A DNA stretch of 64,000 nt from Cellulomonas sp. PhB143 (GTDB lineage: Bacteria; Actinomycetota; Actinomycetes; Actinomycetales; Cellulomonadaceae). Position numbers and translations under genes: made by a program. The DNA lies in assembly GCF_003752595.1 (NCBI RefSeq), contig NZ_RKIJ01000010.1:405100-469099 (forward strand), written 5' to 3'. Under the pieces are notes generated by a model. The model ran no database searches. It saw only the letters and a list, made by a program, of their open reading frames with translations, and was not told the origin of the DNA. Position 1 is the stretch's first letter. Every line of letters begins with the position of its first letter. Positions 47,279-61,513 of the stretch are shown piece after piece.

Positions 47279-48177
47279 TGGCGCGGGACGTCCCGCCGGA
47301 GCCGGCCGGGTCCGCTGTACCGGCCGGGGCCGCCGTGCCGGCCTCGCGCGTGGCGCTGGTCACCGGCGCGACCCGCGGCATCGGTCGAGCGCTGGCGTCC
47401 GGGCTGCTCGCCTCCGGTGTCGCGGTCGCGGCGCTCGGCCGTGACCGCGACCGGGTCGACGCCGCCGTGCGCGCGCTGCGCTCCGAGCGCCCGGGGGAAC
47501 GCGTCGTCGGTGTCGTCGCCGACGTCACCCGTGCCGAGGAGGTCGACGCGGCGCTCGACGAGGCACGGGCCGCGCTCGGCGGGATCGACCTGGTCGTGAA
47601 CAACGCCGGGCGGATCGACGCGGAGGTCCCGCTCTGGGAGGCGGACCCGGACGAGTGGTGGTCCGTCGTCGAGACCAACCTGCGCGGTCCGTTCACGGTG
47701 CTGCGCGCCGTCGTCCCCGGGATGCTCGCGCAGGGCGGGGGGCGGGTCGTCGACCTCGCGAGCGGGGCGAGCTCGCACGAGATGCGCGGGTCGAGCGCCT
47801 ACAACGCGAGCAAGACCGCGCTGACCCGCCTGGGCGCGAACCTGCACGGGAGCGGGTTCGCCCGCGGCCTGCGCACCTTCGAGGTCTCGCCGGGCAGCGT
47901 ACGGACCGACATGACGCTCACGATGCCGCTGCACGCGGGCCGTACCGACTGGACCCCCGTGGACGCCGTGGTGGAGATGGTCCGGGAGATCGCCTCGGGG
48001 CGGCTGGACGCGTGGTCGGGCGCGTTCCTGCGCGTCACGCACGACACGCCCGCGGCGCTCCGCGCGGCGGCCGACGCCGGCGCGGCGGGGCCCCACGTGC
48101 GCCGCCTGCGGGTCACCCGGTGGGGTCCGGACGACCCGATGCCGGCCGACCTCCCGGGGAGCGCGCGCGTGCGCTGA
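47275..48177 (+). CDS. Short-chain dehydrogenase/reductase
   Basis: NAD(P)-dependent SDR, 300 aa. It has the cofactor loop T-G-A-T-R-G-I-G (about 28-35), the structural N-N-A-G (about 100-103), an active-site Y-N-A-S-K, and P-G-S-V-R-T-D after it. Adjacent ATGs (ATGATG) overlap the pheT stop, and either could be used. The C-terminal ~35 residues are an extension beyond the SDR fold. The substrate is unknown. It is translationally coupled to pheT, which is unusual for a metabolic enzyme. Confidence 0.88.
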   Translation: MMARDVPPEPAGSAVPAGAAVPASRVALVTGATRGIGRALASGLLASGVAVAALGRDRDRVDAAVRALRSERPGERVVGVVADVTRAEEVDAALDEARAALGGIDLVVNNAGRIDAEVPLWEADPDEWWSVVETNLRGPFTVLRAVVPGMLAQGGGRVVDLASGASSHEMRGSSAYNASKTALTRLGANLHGSGFARGLRTFEVSPGSVRTDMTLTMPLHAGRTDWTPVDAVVEMVREIASGRLDAWSGAFLRVTHDTPAALRAAADAGAAGPHVRRLRVTRWGPDDPMPADLPGSARVR

Positions 48178-48320
48178 CCGCGGCGCGGGCGGGCGCTGTA
48201 CCCAACGTCACGTCCACGAAGTTGAATCTTCACCGGCACGTCCGAGATGCTCGTCAGGACACCTGACCATCGTCGGCCCGAGGCCGGCGGGGGTCGACGA
48301 GAGACGCCGGAGGGCGACGC

Positions 48321-48992
48321 ATGACGACACGGCCGGTCCGGCAGTGGAACGGCCTGACCGTTCCTGACGCGGGCACCTACACCCTCGACGAGGCGCACAG
48401 GCGCGTGGGGTTCGTGGGCCAGCACATGATGGTCTCGCCGATCCGGGGCGAGTTCACGAGCGCGAGCGCGACGATCGAGGTCGCCGAGGACCCGCTCGCC
48501 TCCCGGGTCACCGCGTCCATCGACGCGGCGAGCATCATGACGCAGAACGGCGACCGCGACGTGCACCTGCGCAGCGCCGACTTCCTGGACGTCGAGACGT
48601 ACCCGACGCTCGACTTCCGCAGCACGTCCGTCACGTGGCAGGGCGGCGAGCAGGACTCGATCCTCGCGTGGGCGCGGCTGCGCAACCGCTCGCCCGAGCG
48701 GGCCACGGTCCCGGCGGAGCGGGTGCAGGCCGCGGCGGCGCCGTCGGGCCGCTTCCTGGTCGCGGGCCTCCTGACGATCCGTGACGTGACCCGCCCGATC
48801 GACCTGACGATGCAGTTCGGGGGAGCGAGCCGCGACCCCTACGGCCGCGACATCTTCGGCTTCCACGCGACCGGGCAGTTCGACCGCGAGGACTACGGCC
48901 TGGTGTGGAACGTGCTCCTGGAGACCGGGGGGTTCCTCGTCGGCAAGAAGGTGTCCCTGGAGATCGCCGGCGAGGCGATCCACCAGGCCTGA
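48321..48992 (+). CDS. YceI family lipocalin-like protein
   Basis: A 223-aa beta-barrel protein of the YceI family, members of which bind long isoprenoids in a hydrophobic pocket. Typical parts are the opening G-T-Y-T-L-D-E-A-H-R-R-V-G-F, S-A-D-F-L-D-V-E-T-Y-P-T-L-D-F-R-S-T, G-L-L-T-I-R-D-V-T-R-P, and F-D-R-E-D-Y-G-L-V-W-N at the end. No signal peptide is visible, so it is probably cytoplasmic. A 30-residue insertion (about 112-145) lengthens the central part. It is preceded by GGAGGG. Confidence 0.9.
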   Translation: MTTRPVRQWNGLTVPDAGTYTLDEAHRRVGFVGQHMMVSPIRGEFTSASATIEVAEDPLASRVTASIDAASIMTQNGDRDVHLRSADFLDVETYPTLDFRSTSVTWQGGEQDSILAWARLRNRSPERATVPAERVQAAAAPSGRFLVAGLLTIRDVTRPIDLTMQFGGASRDPYGRDIFGFHATGQFDREDYGLVWNVLLETGGFLVGKKVSLEIAGEAIHQA

Positions 48993-49016
48993 CGGGTACG
49001 GCCGACCTCCGCGCAC

Positions 49017-49022
49017 TAGCAT
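49017..49022 (+). promoter_or_regulatory. -10 element upstream of the TPP riboswitch
   Basis: TAGCAT, placed so that transcription would begin a few nt before the aptamer. No -35 is evident. Confidence 0.45.
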
Positions 49023-49031
49023 GCTCGGGAA

Positions 49032-49116
49032 CGACACGGGGTGCCCCCGCCGCACGGCGAGGGCTGAGAAGAGACCCGTCGAACCTGATCTAGCTCGTAC
49101 TAGCGAAGGGATGTCG
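49032..49116 (+). ncRNA. TPP riboswitch (THI element)
   Basis: All hallmark blocks of the thiamine pyrophosphate aptamer are present: CACGGGGTGCC, GGGCTGAGA, GACCC, GAACCTGATCTAG and TAGCGAAGGGAT. The closing stem P1 is CGACA (49032-49036) with TGTCG (49112-49116). The start codon of the thiD fusion lies 2 nt after P1, and its Shine-Dalgarno GAAGGGA (49105-49111) is part of the aptamer core. Ligand binding would therefore hide the ribosome site directly, with no separate expression platform. Confidence 0.95.
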
Positions 49117-49118
49117 CC

Positions 49119-50711
49119 ATGACGTCTGCTGCCCCTGCCCCGACGGTCCCTGCCGTCATGGCCCCCTCCCCGGCGGACGGGGCGCGGAGCGTCCGCCGGG
49201 CGACCGGCTCGCGCCCCCGCGTGCTGTCCGTCGCGGGGACCGACCCGACGGGGGGCGCCGGGATCCAGGCCGACCTCAAGTCGTTCGCGGCCCACGGCGC
49301 GTACGGGATGGCGGTGACGACGGCGGTGGTCGCCCAGAACACGCACGGCGTCCGGCTCGTGCACGTCCCGGGACCGGAGGTCCTCGCGGCGCAGCTCGAC
49401 GCGGTGTCGGACGACGTGGCGGTCGACGCCGTGAAGATCGGGATGGTCGCCGACGCTGCCGGGGCGCGCACGATCGCGCGGTGGCTCGACCGGGTCCGGC
49501 CGCCGTTCGTCGTCCTCGACCCGGTGATGGTGGCGACGAGCGGGCACCGGCTCCTGGACGCCGGCGCGGAGGACGCGGTGCGCGCGCTCGTGGGGCGGGC
49601 CGAGGTGGTCACCCCGAACGTCCCCGAGCTCGCGGTGCTGCTCGGCGAGACCGAGGCCGGATCCTGGGAGGCGGTGCTCGACCAGGCGGCGCGGCTCGCG
49701 GCGACGACCGGCACGCTGGTGCTCGCGAAGGGCGGCCACCTGGCGGGCACGACCAGCCCCGACGCCCTCGTCTCCGCAGGAGGGTGCGTGCTCCTCGAGG
49801 CGGAGCGTGTGGAGACGCCGCACACGCACGGCACCGGGTGCTCCCTGTCCGCGGCGCTCGCGGCCCTGCGCCCCCAGCGCGACGGGTGGGAGCCCGCCGC
49901 GCGCGAGGCCAAGGAGTGGCTCACGGGCGCGCTGCGCGCGGGGGGCGCTCTCGCCGTGGGGACCGGGCGCGGCCCGGTCGACCACCTGCACGAGCTCGTG
50001 CCGGCGCGACCCTTCAGCGAGGAGGCGTGGGAGCGCGTCGCGCCGTGGCGCAGCGCGATCGAGGAGAACGCGTTCGTCCGGGCGCTGGGGGACGGGAGCC
50101 TGGCGCCCGCCGCGTTCGCGTCCTACCTCGCGCAGGACGCCGCATACCTCGAGCAGTACTCGCGGGTCCTCTCGCGCGCGTCGGCGGCGGCGCCCGACCC
50201 GGGCGCGCGCGCCTTCTTCGCACGCTCGGCGCTCGGTGCGGTGGACGCGGAGCAGGACCTGCACGTGCGCTGGCTCGCCGAGCACGCCGGCATGGACGCC
50301 GACGACGTCGCCCGGGTCGAGCCGTCCGGGGTCACCGCCGCGTACACCGGCCACCTCCACGCGGCGGCTGCCGGCTCCTACGCGGAGACGGTCGCGGCGC
50401 TGCTGCCGTGCTTCTGGCTCTACGCGCACGTCGGCGAGTCGCTGGCGGCGCGGGCCGGCGACCTCGCGGCGCACCCGTACGGCGCCTGGATCGCCCAGTA
50501 CGCCGACCCCGCGTTCGCGGAGGCGACGCGCCGCGCGTGCGGGCTCGCCGACGCGGCGGCGCGGGCGGCCGGTCCCGCGGAGCGCCGGCGGATGCTGCGG
50601 GCGTTCGAGCTCTCGGCGATGCACGAGCAGCTGTTCTTCGACCAGGGTCTCGAGGGGACGAGCGAGGCTCAGACGCTCGTCCCGGCGTCGTCCGGGTACA
50701 CGCACCGGTAG
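49119..50711 (+). CDS. thiD: ThiD-TenA fusion: HMP-P kinase with thiaminase II-type domain
   Basis: A 530-aa fusion for thiamine pyrimidine synthesis and salvage. Residues about 33-290 are ThiD (hydroxymethylpyrimidine phosphate kinase): S-V-A-G-T-D-P-T-G-G-A-G-I-Q-A-D near the start and the anion-hole motif G-T-G-C (238-241). Residues about 305-515 are TenA, which releases HMP from damaged thiamine: C431 in L-P-C-F-W-L-Y and a C-terminal M-H-E-Q-L-F-F. The first 30 residues are a flexible tail. Expression is controlled by the TPP riboswitch that ends 2 nt before the ATG. Confidence 0.94.
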   Translation: MTSAAPAPTVPAVMAPSPADGARSVRRATGSRPRVLSVAGTDPTGGAGIQADLKSFAAHGAYGMAVTTAVVAQNTHGVRLVHVPGPEVLAAQLDAVSDDVAVDAVKIGMVADAAGARTIARWLDRVRPPFVVLDPVMVATSGHRLLDAGAEDAVRALVGRAEVVTPNVPELAVLLGETEAGSWEAVLDQAARLAATTGTLVLAKGGHLAGTTSPDALVSAGGCVLLEAERVETPHTHGTGCSLSAALAALRPQRDGWEPAAREAKEWLTGALRAGGALAVGTGRGPVDHLHELVPARPFSEEAWERVAPWRSAIEENAFVRALGDGSLAPAAFASYLAQDAAYLEQYSRVLSRASAAAPDPGARAFFARSALGAVDAEQDLHVRWLAEHAGMDADDVARVEPSGVTAAYTGHLHAAAAGSYAETVAALLPCFWLYAHVGESLAARAGDLAAHPYGAWIAQYADPAFAEATRRACGLADAAARAAGPAERRRMLRAFELSAMHEQLFFDQGLEGTSEAQTLVPASSGYTHR

Positions 50712-50914
50712 CCGGGCGGCCACCAGCGCCACTGCGAGGCGACCTGCTCGGCGGACACCCCCGCGGGTCGCCCGGCGACGCACCGGTCCCCCTCCCCGCG
50801 CACCCACCGCACGGACCAGGACACGACGAGCAGCGCGCTGAGCACGACCACCAGCACCGTCACGGTCCGCCGCAGGGCCGGCGACGGCCCCCCGTCCCCG
50901 GGGACGGGGATCAC
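50669..50914 (-). CDS. Small single-pass membrane protein, unknown
   Basis: An 81-aa protein with one membrane helix (about 17-39) and a hydrophilic C-terminal part holding two Cys and a W-R-W-W-P-P motif. GTG 50914 overlaps the quinone oxidoreductase stop (GTGA). Its 3' end overlaps the convergent thiD-tenA gene by 43 bp. No family recognised. The coupled start, coherent topology and codon use like a real gene support it, but it remains hypothetical. Confidence 0.6.
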   Translation of the reverse strand: MIPVPGDGGPSPALRRTVTVLVVVLSALLVVSWSVRWVRGEGDRCVAGRPAGVSAEQVASQWRWWPPGYRCVYPDDAGTSV

Positions 50915-51909
50915 GCGGTGCTGGGCAGGAGCAGGACCTTGCCCGTCGTCCCGCGGGACTCGAGCGCCCGGTGCGCCGCCGCGGCGTCCTCCAGCGCGTA
51001 GGTCGCGCCGATCCGTACGTCCAGGCTCCCGTCCGCGACGGCGCCCAGCACGTCGGCCGCCCGGGCCTCGAGCTCGGCGCGCGTCGCGACGTGGTCGTCG
51101 AGCTTGGGGCGGGTGACGAAGACCGACCCGGCCGCGTTGAGACGCTGCAGGTCCACGGGGGGCACCTGTCCCGAGGACCCGCCGAAGAGCACGAGCGTGC
51201 CGCGCGGCGCGAGGGAGGCGAGCGAGGCGTCGAACGTGTCCTTGCCGACCGAGTCGTAGACGGCGTCGACGCCGCGCCCGCCGGTGAGCCCCCGGACGAT
51301 CTCGGGCAGCTCGGTGGTCAGGTCGTCGAGCCCGGAGTAGAGCACGACGTCGTCGGCGCCCGCCGCGCGGGAGAGCTCCGCCTTGGCCTCCGTCGAGACG
51401 GTGGCGAGGACCCGGGCGCCGCGGGCGGCGGCGAGCTGGGTCAGCAGCAGCCCGACGCCGCCGGCGCCGGCGTGGACCAGCACGGTCTCGCCCTGTGCGA
51501 CGCGGTGGCTGGCCGTGACGAGGTACTGGGCGGTGAGCCCCTGGAAGACGACGGCCGCCGCCCGGTCGAGCGGGACGTCGTCGGGCACCGCGAGCAGCTG
51601 GTCCGCGTCGACGAGGACGAGGTCGGCGTACGAGCCGGGGGCGGAGACCCAGGCGACGCGGTCCCCGACGGTCCACGAGCCCGGCGCGAGGCCGGGCCCG
51701 ACGGCGGTGACGGTGCCGCCGCCGTCCGAGCCGAGGCGGTGCGGGAAGGGGACGGGGTAGACGCCCGCGCGCCGGTAGGTGTCGATGAAGTTCACCCCCG
51801 CCGCCGCGACGGTCACGAGGACCTGGCCGGGGCCGGGCTCGGGGTCGGGGAGCTCGACGAGCTCGAGGACGTCGGGGCCGCCCGCCTCGCGGGCCTGGAT
51901 CGCGCGCAT
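50911..51909 (-). CDS. Zinc-independent quinone oxidoreductase (Qor-like MDR)
   Basis: NADPH-dependent quinone reductase of the medium-chain dehydrogenase family, 332 aa. It starts M-R-A-I-Q and has G-V-N-F-I-D-T-Y-R-R-A-G-V-Y, the NADPH loop H-A-G-A-G-G-V-G-L-L-L-T-Q-L-A (about 151-165), and no zinc-binding Cys cluster. ATG 51909 carries GAGG just upstream, and a TAGTCT -10 lies 7 nt before it. It is divergent from argC with 66 bp between starts. Confidence 0.9.
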   Translation of the reverse strand: MRAIQAREAGGPDVLELVELPDPEPGPGQVLVTVAAAGVNFIDTYRRAGVYPVPFPHRLGSDGGGTVTAVGPGLAPGSWTVGDRVAWVSAPGSYADLVLVDADQLLAVPDDVPLDRAAAVVFQGLTAQYLVTASHRVAQGETVLVHAGAGGVGLLLTQLAAARGARVLATVSTEAKAELSRAAGADDVVLYSGLDDLTTELPEIVRGLTGGRGVDAVYDSVGKDTFDASLASLAPRGTLVLFGGSSGQVPPVDLQRLNAAGSVFVTRPKLDDHVATRAELEARAADVLGAVADGSLDVRIGATYALEDAAAAHRALESRGTTGKVLLLPSTA

Positions 51910-51916
51910 CCTCGTC

Positions 51917-51922
51917 AGACTA
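51917..51922 (-). promoter_or_regulatory. -10 element of the quinone oxidoreductase gene
   Basis: TAGTCT on the minus strand, 7 nt before the ATG. Confidence 0.5.
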
Positions 51923-51956
51923 CGTCCGGGGTCCCGAGGGCGCGTTCGACTCGCCC

Positions 51957-51983
51957 TGTATAGATATGTCAGACTATGCATAT
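51957..51983 (+). promoter_or_regulatory. Candidate ArgR operator/promoter of argC
   Basis: A strikingly AT-rich island overlapping the argC start, containing the inverted repeat ATATG (51964-51968) and CATAT (51979-51983) and the palindrome TATGCATA (51975-51982). ArgR binds AT-rich palindromes in front of argC in many bacteria, and argR is in this operon. I could not align it to a fixed consensus. Confidence 0.45.
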
Positions 51984-53037
51984 GGCGGTCACAGTGGCAG
52001 TTGCAGGAGCCTCGGGATACGCGGGCGGCGAGGTGCTCCGGCTGCTCGCGGCCCACCCCGGGGTGGAGATCGGCGCGCTCACGGCGCACTCCAGCGCGGG
52101 GAGCGCGCTGGGCGAGCTCCAGCCGCACCTGCGCTCGCTGGCCGACCGCGTGCTGCTCCCGACGAGCGTCGACCACCTCGCCGGGCACGACGTCGTCGTG
52201 CTCGCGCTCCCGCACGGGGCCTCCGGCGAGATCGCGGCGCAGCTGCCCGACGACGTCCTGGCGATCGACCTCGGGGCGGACCACCGGCTGGCGTCCGCCG
52301 ACGACTGGACCGCGTTCTACGGCACCGCGCACGCCGGCACCTGGCCCTACGGCATGCCCGAGCTGATCACCGGCTCCGGCACCCGCCAGCGCGAGGCCCT
52401 CGCCGGAGCGCGCCGCATCGCCGTCCCCGGGTGCAACGTCACCGCCGTGACGCTGGGCCTCCAGCCCGGGGTCGCCGCCGGCCTCCTCGATACCACCGAC
52501 GTCGTCGCGGTCCTCGCGAACGGGTACTCGGGGGCCGGGAAGGCCCTGCGGCCGCACCTGCTGGCGGCCGAGGCCGCCCAGTCGGCCCAGCCGTACGCCG
52601 TCGGCGGCACGCACCGCCACATCCCCGAGATCCGCCAGAACCTGCGCGCGGCGGGTGCCGAGGACGTCACTCTCTCGTTCACGCCGACCCTCGTCCCGAT
52701 GTCGCGCGGCATCCTGGCGACCGCCACGGCGCGGCTCGCCCCGGCCCACGCCGACGCCGACGACGCGCAGGTGCGCGCCGCCTGGGCGGACGCCTACGCG
52801 CAGGAGACGTTCGTGCACCTCCTGCCGCCGGGGCAGTGGCCGACGACGGCCATGACGCTCGGCTCGAACAGCGCCCTCGTGCAGGTGGTGGTGGACCGCG
52901 CCGTCGGGCGCGTCGTGACCGTGACCGCGCTCGACAACCTCGTCAAGGGCACCGCGGGCGCCGCGGTGCAGTCCATGAACATCGCCCTGGGTCTCGAGGA
53001 GACGCTCGGGCTCACCACGGAAGGGGTCGCGCCGTGA
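51976..53037 (+). CDS. argC: N-acetyl-gamma-glutamyl-phosphate reductase ArgC
   Basis: Third step of arginine synthesis: NADPH reduction of N-acetylglutamyl phosphate. It is 353 aa with the Rossmann loop [11 protein letters not shown] near the start, the active-site Cys in A-V-P-G-C-N-V-T-A, and H-R-H-I-P-E-I. Two in-frame ATGs (51976 and 51982) sit within the AT-rich operator and either may be used; the first is given. It is the first gene of the arg cluster and ends in a GTGA overlap with argJ. Confidence 0.95.
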   Translation: MHMAVTVAVAGASGYAGGEVLRLLAAHPGVEIGALTAHSSAGSALGELQPHLRSLADRVLLPTSVDHLAGHDVVVLALPHGASGEIAAQLPDDVLAIDLGADHRLASADDWTAFYGTAHAGTWPYGMPELITGSGTRQREALAGARRIAVPGCNVTAVTLGLQPGVAAGLLDTTDVVAVLANGYSGAGKALRPHLLAAEAAQSAQPYAVGGTHRHIPEIRQNLRAAGAEDVTLSFTPTLVPMSRGILATATARLAPAHADADDAQVRAAWADAYAQETFVHLLPPGQWPTTAMTLGSNSALVQVVVDRAVGRVVTVTALDNLVKGTAGAAVQSMNIALGLEETLGLTTEGVAP

Positions 53038-54197
53038 GCGTCACCGCACCGCTCGGGTTCCGCGCCGCCGGCGTCGTCGCCGGGCTGAAGTCCACCGGAG
53101 CGAAGGACGTGGCGCTCGTCGTCAACGACGGGCCGCGGCACGTCGCGGCCGGGGTCTTCACGTCCAACCGGGTCGTCGCCGCGCCGGTGGTGTGGTCGCG
53201 CCAGGTCGTCGCGGACGGCGTCGCGCACGCCGTGGTCCTGAACTCGGGTGGCGCGAACGCGTGCACGGGACCGGACGGGTTCGGCGACACGCACCGCACG
53301 GCGGAGCACGTGGCGGGGCTGCTCGGCGTCTCCGCCGGTGACACGCTCGTGTGCTCGACGGGGCTGATCGGCGTGCGGCTGCCGATGGCCGAGCTGCTCG
53401 CGGGCGCCGACGCCGCGGCCGGGGCGCTCTCCGCGGACGGCGGCCCGGACGCGGCCCACGCGATCATGACGACCGACACGGTGCCCAAGACCACGCACGT
53501 GGTGCGCGAGGGCTGGTCGGTGGGCGGGATGGCCAAGGGCGCGGGCATGCTCGCCCCGGGCCTCGCGACGATGCTGTGCGTGCTCACCACCGACGCCGTG
53601 GTGGATGCCGCGACGGCCGACGCCGCGCTGCGCGCCGCGACCCGCACGACGTTCGACCGCGTCGACTCCGACGGCTGCATGTCCACGAACGACACCGTGG
53701 TCCTGCTGGCGTCCGGCGCCTCCGGCGTCGAGGTCTCCGGGCCGCAGCTCACGCAGGCCCTCACCGCAGGGTGCGCGGAGCTGGCGCGCGGGCTGGTCGC
53801 GGACGCCGAGGGCGCGAGCCACGACATCGCGGTGACCACGGTCAACGCCACCACCGAGGACGCCGCCGTCGCCGTGTGCCGGGCGGTCACCCGGTCGAAC
53901 CTCTTCAAGGCCGCCGTCTTCGGCAACGACCCCAACTGGGGCCGCGTGCTCTCGGCGGCGGGGACCGTGCCGGAGGACGTCGCACCGTTCGACGCCGACG
54001 AGCTCGACGTGACGATCAACGGTGTCCAGGTCTGCCGCGCCGGGGGCGTGGGGGAGGCGCGCGAGCTGGTCGACCTCGCCTCCGGGCGCGAGGTGCACGT
54101 CGAGATCGACCTGCACGCGGGCGGGGCCCGGGCCACGGTCTGGACCAACGACCTCACCCACGACTACGTCCACGAGAACAGCGCGTACTCCTCATGA
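53034..54197 (+). CDS. argJ: Bifunctional ornithine acetyltransferase/NAGS ArgJ
   Basis: Recycles the acetyl group between N-acetylornithine and glutamate. It is 387 aa and is made as a precursor that cuts itself before the nucleophile Thr: T179 in [14 protein letters not shown]. Further motifs are [10 protein letters not shown] and F-G-N-D-P-N-W-G-R. Whether it also makes acetylglutamate from acetyl-CoA is not visible. It overlaps argC and argB by 4 bp each. Confidence 0.95.
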   Translation: MSVTAPLGFRAAGVVAGLKSTGAKDVALVVNDGPRHVAAGVFTSNRVVAAPVVWSRQVVADGVAHAVVLNSGGANACTGPDGFGDTHRTAEHVAGLLGVSAGDTLVCSTGLIGVRLPMAELLAGADAAAGALSADGGPDAAHAIMTTDTVPKTTHVVREGWSVGGMAKGAGMLAPGLATMLCVLTTDAVVDAATADAALRAATRTTFDRVDSDGCMSTNDTVVLLASGASGVEVSGPQLTQALTAGCAELARGLVADAEGASHDIAVTTVNATTEDAAVAVCRAVTRSNLFKAAVFGNDPNWGRVLSAAGTVPEDVAPFDADELDVTINGVQVCRAGGVGEARELVDLASGREVHVEIDLHAGGARATVWTNDLTHDYVHENSAYSS

Positions 54198-55224
54198 GCG
54201 ACGCGACCACCGACCAGAACCCGGGAGCAGATGTGACCGGCACCACCCAGGACGGCTCGGTCCCCGCGACCGCGGAACGGCTCGAGGAGCTCGCCGGCGG
54301 CGGGCCGATGCCGCACGAGGACCGCTTCGACGCGCTCACGGACCTGCGCCCGGGCCAGAAGGCCGAGGTGCTCGTCGAGGCGCTGCCGTGGCTGCAGAAG
54401 CTCAACGGCGCCGTCGTCGTCGTCAAGTACGGCGGCAACGCGATGATCGACGACGAGCTCAAGCAGGCGTTCGCCCAGGACATGGTCTTCCTGCGCCAGG
54501 TCGGCATGCGTCCCGTCGTCGTGCACGGCGGCGGCCCGCAGATCTCCTCGATGCTCTCGCGGCTGGGCATCGAGTCCGAGTTCCGCGGGGGGCTGCGCGT
54601 CACCACGCCCGAGGCCATGGACGTCGTGCGGATGGTGCTGACCGGTTCCGTCTCGCGCGAGCTCGTCGGCCTGATCAACGCCCACGGCCCGTACGCGGTG
54701 GGGCTCTCGGGCGAGGACGGTGCGCTGCTCGCCGCCCGTCGTCGGCGCGCCACGGTCGACGGCGAGCTCGTCGACGTCGGGCAGGTCGGCGACATCGTCT
54801 CGGTCGACCCGCGCGCCGTGCGGGACCTGCTGGACGCCTACCGCATCCCGGTCGTCTCGACCGTCGCCCCCGACGTCGACGACCCGACCCAGGTGCTGAA
54901 CGTCAACGCCGACACGGCCGCGGCGGCGCTCGCGGTCGCGCTCGACGCGACCAAGCTCATCGTCCTGACCGACGTCGAGGGCCTCTACACCGACTGGCCC
55001 GACCGGGGCTCGCTGGCCCACGAGATCGGGGAGGACGCGCTCGCGGAGCTGCTGCCCACTCTCGAGTCCGGCATGGTCCCCAAGATGGAGGCGTGCCTGC
55101 GCGCGGTGCGGGGCGGGGTCCCCGGAGCGCACGTGATCGACGGGCGCGTCGCCCACGCGGTGCTCCAGGAGGTCTTCACGACCAAGGGCATCGGCACGAT
55201 GGTCGTCCCTGCGGAGGTGTCCGC

Positions 55225-55228
<4 letters not shown>
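54194..55228 (+). CDS. argB: Acetylglutamate kinase ArgB
   Basis: Second step of arginine synthesis, usually feedback-inhibited by arginine. The 344-aa frame has K-Y-G-G-N-A-M near residue 77, H-G-G-G-P-Q-I, G-L-S-G-E-D-G and N-V-N-A-D-T-A-A. About 40 residues precede the family core. ATG 54194 overlaps the argJ stop, which favours it, but an in-frame ATG at 54308 would give a more typical ~306-aa enzyme, so the start is uncertain. Confidence 0.93.
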
Positions 55229-58063
<2,835 letters not shown>

Positions 58064-58114
58064 ACCCCCTCGAGCTTCTCCTGACACACCCACGAGCTGA
58101 AAGAAGAGACAGAC

Positions 58115-60823
<2,709 letters not shown>

Positions 60824-60827
60824 GGGG

Positions 60828-61433
60828 ATGAGCGGCCCGCGCGACGCGCTGGCCACGATCGTGGCGCGGGTGCACGACGGCGCGGCCCTCCTGCCCGGGA
60901 GGGCCGCGCCGTCGGCCGTCCCCGGGGTCCGCACGCGGCTGGTCTGCGTGGACGGCCCTGCCGGCTCGGGCAAGTCGACGCTGGCGGCCCGGCTCGCCGT
61001 CGCGCTCGACGCGCAGGTGGTGCACATGGACGACCTCTACGAAGGCTGGGACGCGGGGCCCGCGGGTGGCGCGCGGCGCCTCGGGTCCTGGGTGCTGGGA
61101 CCCCTCGCGGCCGGGCGGTCCGGCCGCTACCGGCGCTACGACTGGGCGGACGGCGCGTACGCGGAGGCGCACGACGTCCCGCTCGCGCCCGTCGTCGTCG
61201 TCGAGGGGTGCGGTGCCGGTGCGCGCCAGGTCGACCCGTGGGCGACGCTGCTCGTGTGGGTCGAGGCGCCCGACGCGGAGCGCCTGCGGCGCGGGCTCGC
61301 CCGCGACGGGCAGGGCGAGCGCGACCACTGGCTGCGGTGGATGGCCGACGAGGCCGAGTTCTTCGCCGAGCACGACGTGCGCCGGCGCGCCGGCGTCGAG
61401 GTCGACGGCTGGGGCCGGCTCGTCCGAGCCTGA
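60828..61433 (+). CDS. P-loop nucleoside/uridine kinase-like protein
   Basis: A 201-aa cytoplasmic P-loop NTPase. It has Walker A D-G-P-A-G-S-G-K-S-T (about 43-52), a V-V-H-M-D-D-L-Y-E-G-W-D strand-loop like uridine or pantothenate kinases, and a Walker-B-like V-V-V-V-E-G-C-G-A. The lid region has R-R-G-L-A-R-D. The substrate is unknown, and it is often annotated as uridine kinase-like in actinobacteria. It lies 4 bp after argH and probably shares its mRNA. Confidence 0.82.
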   Translation: MSGPRDALATIVARVHDGAALLPGRAAPSAVPGVRTRLVCVDGPAGSGKSTLAARLAVALDAQVVHMDDLYEGWDAGPAGGARRLGSWVLGPLAAGRSGRYRRYDWADGAYAEAHDVPLAPVVVVEGCGAGARQVDPWATLLVWVEAPDAERLRRGLARDGQGERDHWLRWMADEAEFFAEHDVRRRAGVEVDGWGRLVRA

Positions 61434-61513
61434 GGGCGTGGCCCGGTGCGCGGTCCGACGGCGTGGTCGTACCCTGGCGGCACGCGGACGGGTCCGACGG
61501 GCAGGAGCTGGCC

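Noticed and set aside
48211..48230. GAAG-TTGAAT-CTTC hairpin and TTGAAT as a yceI promoter
   Set aside because: The stem is 4 bp and no TANNNT lies at the proper distance, so neither a terminator nor a promoter can be supported.
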